Shown: positions 60,754-64,000 of the stretch, one piece after another | Numbering within the stretch: the stretch's first letter is position 1 | Layout: every line of letters begins with the position of its first letter | DNA from: Oceanicola sp. | Lineage (GTDB): Bacteria; Pseudomonadota; Alphaproteobacteria; Rhodobacterales; Rhodobacteraceae | Length of the DNA stretch: 64,000 nt | NCBI GenBank assembly: GCA_017792405.1 | Contig: CP051231.1 | Span: 3,232,062 to 3,296,061, forward strand | Reading direction: 5' to 3' | Made by a program: the position numbers and the translations under genes | Notes under the pieces: generated by a model | What the model saw: the letters and a program-made list of their open reading frames with translations, nothing else | Database searches by the model: none | What the model was told of the DNA's origin: nothing

Positions 60754-61020
60754 ATGGAGGCGGCGGGCTTTTACGACACGCTCCGCGAGGGACTCTGGGT
60801 CGGCGTCATCATCGCCCTGCCCATCCTCATCGTGGCACTCGTTGCGGGCGTGGCCATCGGCCTCGTCCAGGCGCTCACCTCGGTGCAGGAGATGACCCTC
60901 ACCTTCGTGCCCAAGCTCGCCGCAATCCTCGCCGTCTTCTGGCTGACCATGGGGTTCATGACCGAAAGCCTCGTCAGCTTCTTCCAATCCACCCTCGTGC
61001 CGCTGATCGCCGGAGGATGA
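60754..61020 (+). CDS. fliQ: Flagellar export apparatus protein FliQ
   Basis: An 88-aa protein with two membrane helices (VGVIIALPILIVALVAGVAIGLVQALTSVQEMTLTFVPKLAAILAVFWLTMGFM), the core of FliQ. Part of the FliPQR pore. Its placing inside the rod operon, apart from fliP and fliR, follows the arrangement seen in related bacteria. Confidence 0.95.
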   Translation: MEAAGFYDTLREGLWVGVIIALPILIVALVAGVAIGLVQALTSVQEMTLTFVPKLAAILAVFWLTMGFMTESLVSFFQSTLVPLIAGG

Positions 61021-61024
61021 CCCA

Positions 61025-61738
61025 ATGAGCACCGGATACGTGACCCTCTCCCGCCAGACCGGGCTGATGAACGAAATGCGCGCGGTCGCGAACAACCTCG
61101 CCAACCTCTCCACCACCGGCTTCCGCCGCGAGGGGGTGATCTTCTCCGAATGGGTCCGCGCCGCCGATGGCCCCTCGGGCTCGGTCTCCATGGGCACCGC
61201 CCGCGTCCGCAACACCGACCTGTCGCAAGGCGTTCTCTCCCAGACCGGCGGCACCTTCGATTTTGCCATCGAGGGCGAGGGCTTCTTCCAGATCGAAACG
61301 CCCGAGGGCCCGCGCCTCACCCGTGCCGGCAGCTACACCCCCGGCCCGGCGGGCGAGCTGATGAACGGCGATGGCCACTTCCTGCTCGACGCCGGCGGCG
61401 CGCCCGTCTTCGCCCCGCCCGGCGTGCGGTCCATCAACCTCTCGCCCGATGGCACCCTCTCCGCCGATGGCACCCCGCTCACCCAGATCGGCGTGGTGGT
61501 GCCGGAGGATTACACCGCCATGACCCGGCAAGGCGGCACCCTCTTCAACCCCGGCGGCGCCGTGCTGCCCGCCGAGAATGCCCGCGTGCTGCAAGGCTTC
61601 GTCGAAGAGAGCAACGTCGACCCGATCCTCGAGATCGCCCGGATGATCGAGGTCCAGCGCACCTATGAGCTGGGCCAGAAATTTCTGGAGAAGGAGTCCG
61701 AGCGCAAGGACTCCGTCATCCAGACCCTGACACGATAA
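61025..61738 (+). CDS. flgF: Flagellar rod protein FlgF
   Basis: A 237-aa rod protein: YVTLSRQTGLMNEMRAVANNLANLSTTGFRREGVIF at the start, FDFAIEGEGFFQIETPEGPRLTRAGSY in the middle and C-terminal NVDPILEIARMIEVQRTYELGQKFLEKESE. It is followed 12 bp later by flgG; shorter than FlgG, as usual. Confidence 0.94.
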   Translation: MSTGYVTLSRQTGLMNEMRAVANNLANLSTTGFRREGVIFSEWVRAADGPSGSVSMGTARVRNTDLSQGVLSQTGGTFDFAIEGEGFFQIETPEGPRLTRAGSYTPGPAGELMNGDGHFLLDAGGAPVFAPPGVRSINLSPDGTLSADGTPLTQIGVVVPEDYTAMTRQGGTLFNPGGAVLPAENARVLQGFVEESNVDPILEIARMIEVQRTYELGQKFLEKESERKDSVIQTLTR

Positions 61739-61750
61739 GGAGGCAACCCC

Positions 61751-62536
61751 ATGCAGGCCCTGAAGATCGCCGCCACTGGCATGAGCGCGCAGCAGATGCG
61801 CGTCGATGTCATCTCCAACAACCTCGCGAACATGAGCACGACTGGCTACAACGCCCGCCGCGCCGATTTCGCCGATCTGCACTACCGCCAGCTCGCCCGG
61901 CCCGGCGCGATCAATGCGAATGATGGCACCATTCTGCCCACCGGCGTGCAGATCGGTCTCGGCGTGCGGCCCTCCGCCGTCAGCATGAACGTCCAGCAAG
62001 GCTCGCTCGGCGCCACCGGCGGCGATCTCGACGTGGCGATCGAGGGCAATGGCTATTTCGAGGTCACCCTGCCCTCCGGCCTTTCCGCCTACACCCGCGA
62101 CGGCGCGCTGAAGCGCTCGGCGGATGGCCTCATCGTCACCTCTGATGGCTACGGCGTGGTCCCTGACATCACCATCCCCGAGGATGCCCGCGCCATCTCG
62201 ATCAACGCCGATGGCGAGGTCTACGCCTATTTCAACGACCAGGTCGCGCCCCAGCTCCTCGGTCAGTTCACCCTCGCCGACTTCTCCAACGTGAAGGGGC
62301 TGGAGGCGATGGGCTCCAACCTCTTTCTCGAGACCGAGGCCTCCGGCCCGCCGCTGGTGGCCACCCCCGGCGAACAGGGGCTCGGGACCGTCCGGCAGGG
62401 CTATCTGGAGGATAGCTCGGTCGATGCGGTGAAGGAGATCACCGACCTGATCACCGCCCAGCGCGGCTACGAGCTGAACGCCAAGGTCATCACCGCCGCC
62501 GACCAGATGCTCGGCGCCACCACCCAGATCCGCTAA
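61751..62536 (+). CDS. flgG: Flagellar distal rod protein FlgG
   Basis: A 261-aa distal rod protein, the family's standard length. MQALKIAATGMSAQQMRVDVISNNLANMSTTGYNARRADF at the N-terminus, DLDVAIEGNGYFEVTLPSGLSAYTRDGALKRSADG in the core and SSVDAVKEITDLITAQRGYELNAKVITAADQMLG at the end. Stop overlaps the flgA start by one base. Confidence 0.97.
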   Translation: MQALKIAATGMSAQQMRVDVISNNLANMSTTGYNARRADFADLHYRQLARPGAINANDGTILPTGVQIGLGVRPSAVSMNVQQGSLGATGGDLDVAIEGNGYFEVTLPSGLSAYTRDGALKRSADGLIVTSDGYGVVPDITIPEDARAISINADGEVYAYFNDQVAPQLLGQFTLADFSNVKGLEAMGSNLFLETEASGPPLVATPGEQGLGTVRQGYLEDSSVDAVKEITDLITAQRGYELNAKVITAADQMLGATTQIR

Positions 62537-62988
62537 TGATGCTTCGCCTCCTCGCCCTCCTGTCGCTGCTCGCCAGCCCGCTCCGGGCCGAGATGCTGGT
62601 GGCCGCCCGGATGATCCCGGCGGGCACCCTGCTGGAGCCCCGCGATGTGCTCCTGCGCGAGGGCACGGCGGCGGGCGCGGTATTGGCCGTCGAAGAGGCC
62701 GTGGGGCTCGAATCCCGCGTCGTCCTCTACCCCGGTCGCCCGATCCGCGCCGCCGATCTCGGCCCACCCGCGCTGGTGGAGCGCAACCAGATCGTCACCC
62801 TCGTCTACCGCCGCTCCGGCCTGCTCATCGCCACCGAGGCGCGGGCCCTGGGGCGCGGCGGCGTGGGCGACATGCTGAGAGTCATGAACCTCGCATCCCG
62901 CAGCACCGTCACCGGACAGGTCGACGAGGCGGGGCGCGTCATCGTGGGCCCGAGCGCCCGAATGCTGCACGACCTGGAGGACTTCTGA
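62536..62988 (+). CDS. flgA: Flagellar P-ring assembly chaperone FlgA
   Basis: A 150-aa periplasmic protein with signal peptide MMLRLLALLSLLASPLRA and SAF-domain core (MLVAARMIPAGTLLEPRDVLLRE; LYPGRPIRAADLGPPALVERNQIVTLVYRRSGLLIATEARALGRGGVGDMLRVMNLASRSTVTG). Short form typical of Alphaproteobacteria. Helps FlgI form the P-ring. Overlaps flgG and flgH by one base each. Confidence 0.95.
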   Translation: MMLRLLALLSLLASPLRAEMLVAARMIPAGTLLEPRDVLLREGTAAGAVLAVEEAVGLESRVVLYPGRPIRAADLGPPALVERNQIVTLVYRRSGLLIATEARALGRGGVGDMLRVMNLASRSTVTGQVDEAGRVIVGPSARMLHDLEDF

Positions 62989-63719
62989 TGACTCGCACCG
63001 CCCTTATCCTGCTCACCGCGCTGCTCACGCTTACCGGCTGTTCGCGCCTGCAAAACGTGGGCAAGGCCCCTGACTTCGAGCCGACCGAAAAGAGCTACGA
63101 GTATCGCGCGATGGCCTCCGTGCCCCTGCCCGATGTGCTTGATGACAAGCGCGGCGCCGAGCAGGCCTCGCTCTGGAGCCGCAACCGCAAGTCCCTGCTG
63201 GGCGACCGGCGGGCGGTGCGGCGCGGCGATATCCTCACCGTGGTGATCGAGATCGACGACAGCGCCTCCATCTCCAACGCCACCGGCCGCAGCCGCAACG
63301 GCTCCGAGAGCATGGGCGTCCCTTCGCTCTTCGGCATCCCCCAGCGGATCGACGAGCGCCTGCCCGAAGGCGCCAGCACCGCCGATGCCGTCTCGGCCAA
63401 CTCCTCCTCCACCTTCTCGGGCAACGGCTCGGTGAGCCGGAACGAGCAACTGGAGTTGCGCATCGCGGCGACCATCGTGGAGGAAATGTCCAATGGCATC
63501 CTGCGCATTCAGGGCAGCCAAGAGGTGCGGGTGAACTTCGAGCTGCGCGAGCTTCTGGTCACCGGCTACGTCCGTCCCGAGGATATCACCCGCCAGAACG
63601 AAATCACCTATGACAAAATCGCCGGCGCCCGCATTTCCTACGGCGGTCGCGGCCAGATCACCGATGTGCAGCAGCCGCGCTACGGCCAGCAGGTGGCCGA
63701 CATCGTCCTGCCCTTCTGA
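62988..63719 (+). CDS. flgH: Flagellar L-ring lipoprotein FlgH
   Basis: A 243-aa outer-membrane lipoprotein. Lipobox LTGC with Cys18 (LLTLTGCSRLQNVG). Core motifs: SLWSRNRKSLLGDRRAVRRGDILTVVIEIDDSASISN, NSSSTFSGNGSVSRNEQLELRIAATIVEEMSNGILRIQGSQEVRVNFELRELLVTGYVRPEDI, and the C-terminal ISYGGRGQITDVQQPRYGQQVADIVLPF. Forms the bushing in the outer membrane. Confidence 0.97.
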   Translation: MTRTALILLTALLTLTGCSRLQNVGKAPDFEPTEKSYEYRAMASVPLPDVLDDKRGAEQASLWSRNRKSLLGDRRAVRRGDILTVVIEIDDSASISNATGRSRNGSESMGVPSLFGIPQRIDERLPEGASTADAVSANSSSTFSGNGSVSRNEQLELRIAATIVEEMSNGILRIQGSQEVRVNFELRELLVTGYVRPEDITRQNEITYDKIAGARISYGGRGQITDVQQPRYGQQVADIVLPF

Positions 63720-63743
63720 TCCGCCCACACCGGAGACAGCCCC

Positions 63744-64000
63744 ATGAAGTCTATCCTCCTCATCCTCATCCTCGCCGCCATCGGCATTGGCGCGGGCGCG
63801 GGCGCGGGCATGATGCTCCGCCCGCCACCCGATGAGGTGGTGATGAACCCCTGCGGCGAGGAGGGCGAGATGGTCGAGAGCCACCCGGTAGCCGCGCCGG
63901 AGCCAAAGGACACCACTGGCGAGGAGGCCGACCCGAACAAGGAATACGTGAAGCTGAACAACCAGTTCATCGTGCCCATCGTTGAGGAGGGGCGTGTGGC
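63744..64000 (+). CDS. FliL-like basal-body protein, 3' end cut by window
   Basis: The first 85 codons of a protein with an N-terminal membrane helix (MKSILLILILAAIGIGAGAGAGMML), a Pro/Glu-rich linker and KEYVKLNNQFIVPIVEEGRV, which resembles the start of a FliL-type periplasmic domain. It lies 24 bp after flgH. A complete FliL gene is at 41263, so the locus holds two FliL-like genes. Confidence 0.75.
   Translation, partial: MKSILLILILAAIGIGAGAGAGMMLRPPPDEVVMNPCGEEGEMVESHPVAAPEPKDTTGEEADPNKEYVKLNNQFIVPIVEEGRV

Overview
The window is high-GC DNA from an alphaproteobacterium, most likely a Rhodobacterales member of the Roseobacter type. Pointers are the flagellar gene order (motB-flgE-flgK-flgL-flgI / fliP-fliN-fliH-fliF / fliL-motA-flhA-fliR-flhB / flgB-flgC-fliE-fliQ-flgF-flgG-flgA-flgH), an Smc gene that probably starts with GTG, several TRAP and ABC sugar or acid importers, and CtrA-like TTAA-N7-TTNA boxes before flagellar operons. 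No rRNA, tRNA, CRISPR array, prophage or insertion sequence was recognised. The left half is metabolic and the right half is mostly flagellar.

Positions 1-13050: carbohydrate locus A/B. A minus-strand operon encodes a CUT1-type ABC sugar importer (binding protein, two permeases, ATPase), a TIM-barrel isomerase-like protein, a Gfo/Idh/MocA dehydrogenase and an aldo/keto reductase cut by the window edge. A divergent LacI-family gene reads the other way, and two copies of one 16-bp operator-like sequence lie between them. Next come a SAF-domain oxidoreductase (minus) and a plus-strand operon with a split transketolase (two subunits), an L-threonate dehydrogenase-like enzyme and a short-chain dehydrogenase. 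No sugar kinase or aldolase is present.

Positions 13085-27259: acid-sugar locus C. A minus unit (GntR/FCD regulator, fumarylacetoacetate-hydrolase-family enzyme, LysR regulator) diverges from a TRAP importer (dctP, dctQ, dctM). The importer is followed by a mandelate-racemase-type dehydratase, a phytanoyl-CoA-dioxygenase-family oxygenase, a UxaA-type dehydratase, a second Gfo/Idh enzyme, a beta-hydroxyacid dehydrogenase, a 2-keto-3-deoxy-L-fuconate-dehydrogenase-like SDR and a DMT transporter. A perfect palindrome of the UxuR/ExuR type lies in the divergent promoter. The enzymes fit a non-phosphorylative sugar-acid route: dehydrate, oxidise at C4, then hydrolyse the diketo acid.

Positions 27318-31723: housekeeping genes, namely a MuiA/DUF4139 envelope protein, aspartate-semialdehyde dehydrogenase and a phosphomannomutase/phosphoglucomutase.

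Positions 31834-64000: flagellar locus with rod, hook, ring, motor and export genes in four main blocks. It includes poorly characterised accessory genes: a 122-aa membrane protein, a MotE-like protein, an 802-aa AMIN-like/TPR periplasmic protein, and a flagellar-type lytic transglycosylase that seems to lack its catalytic Glu. fliG, fliM, flgD, fliK and flagellin are not in the window. The locus is interrupted at 51329-58175 by a GNAT acetyltransferase, smc, a catalase with a GbsR/MarR-type regulator, and a small secreted protein.
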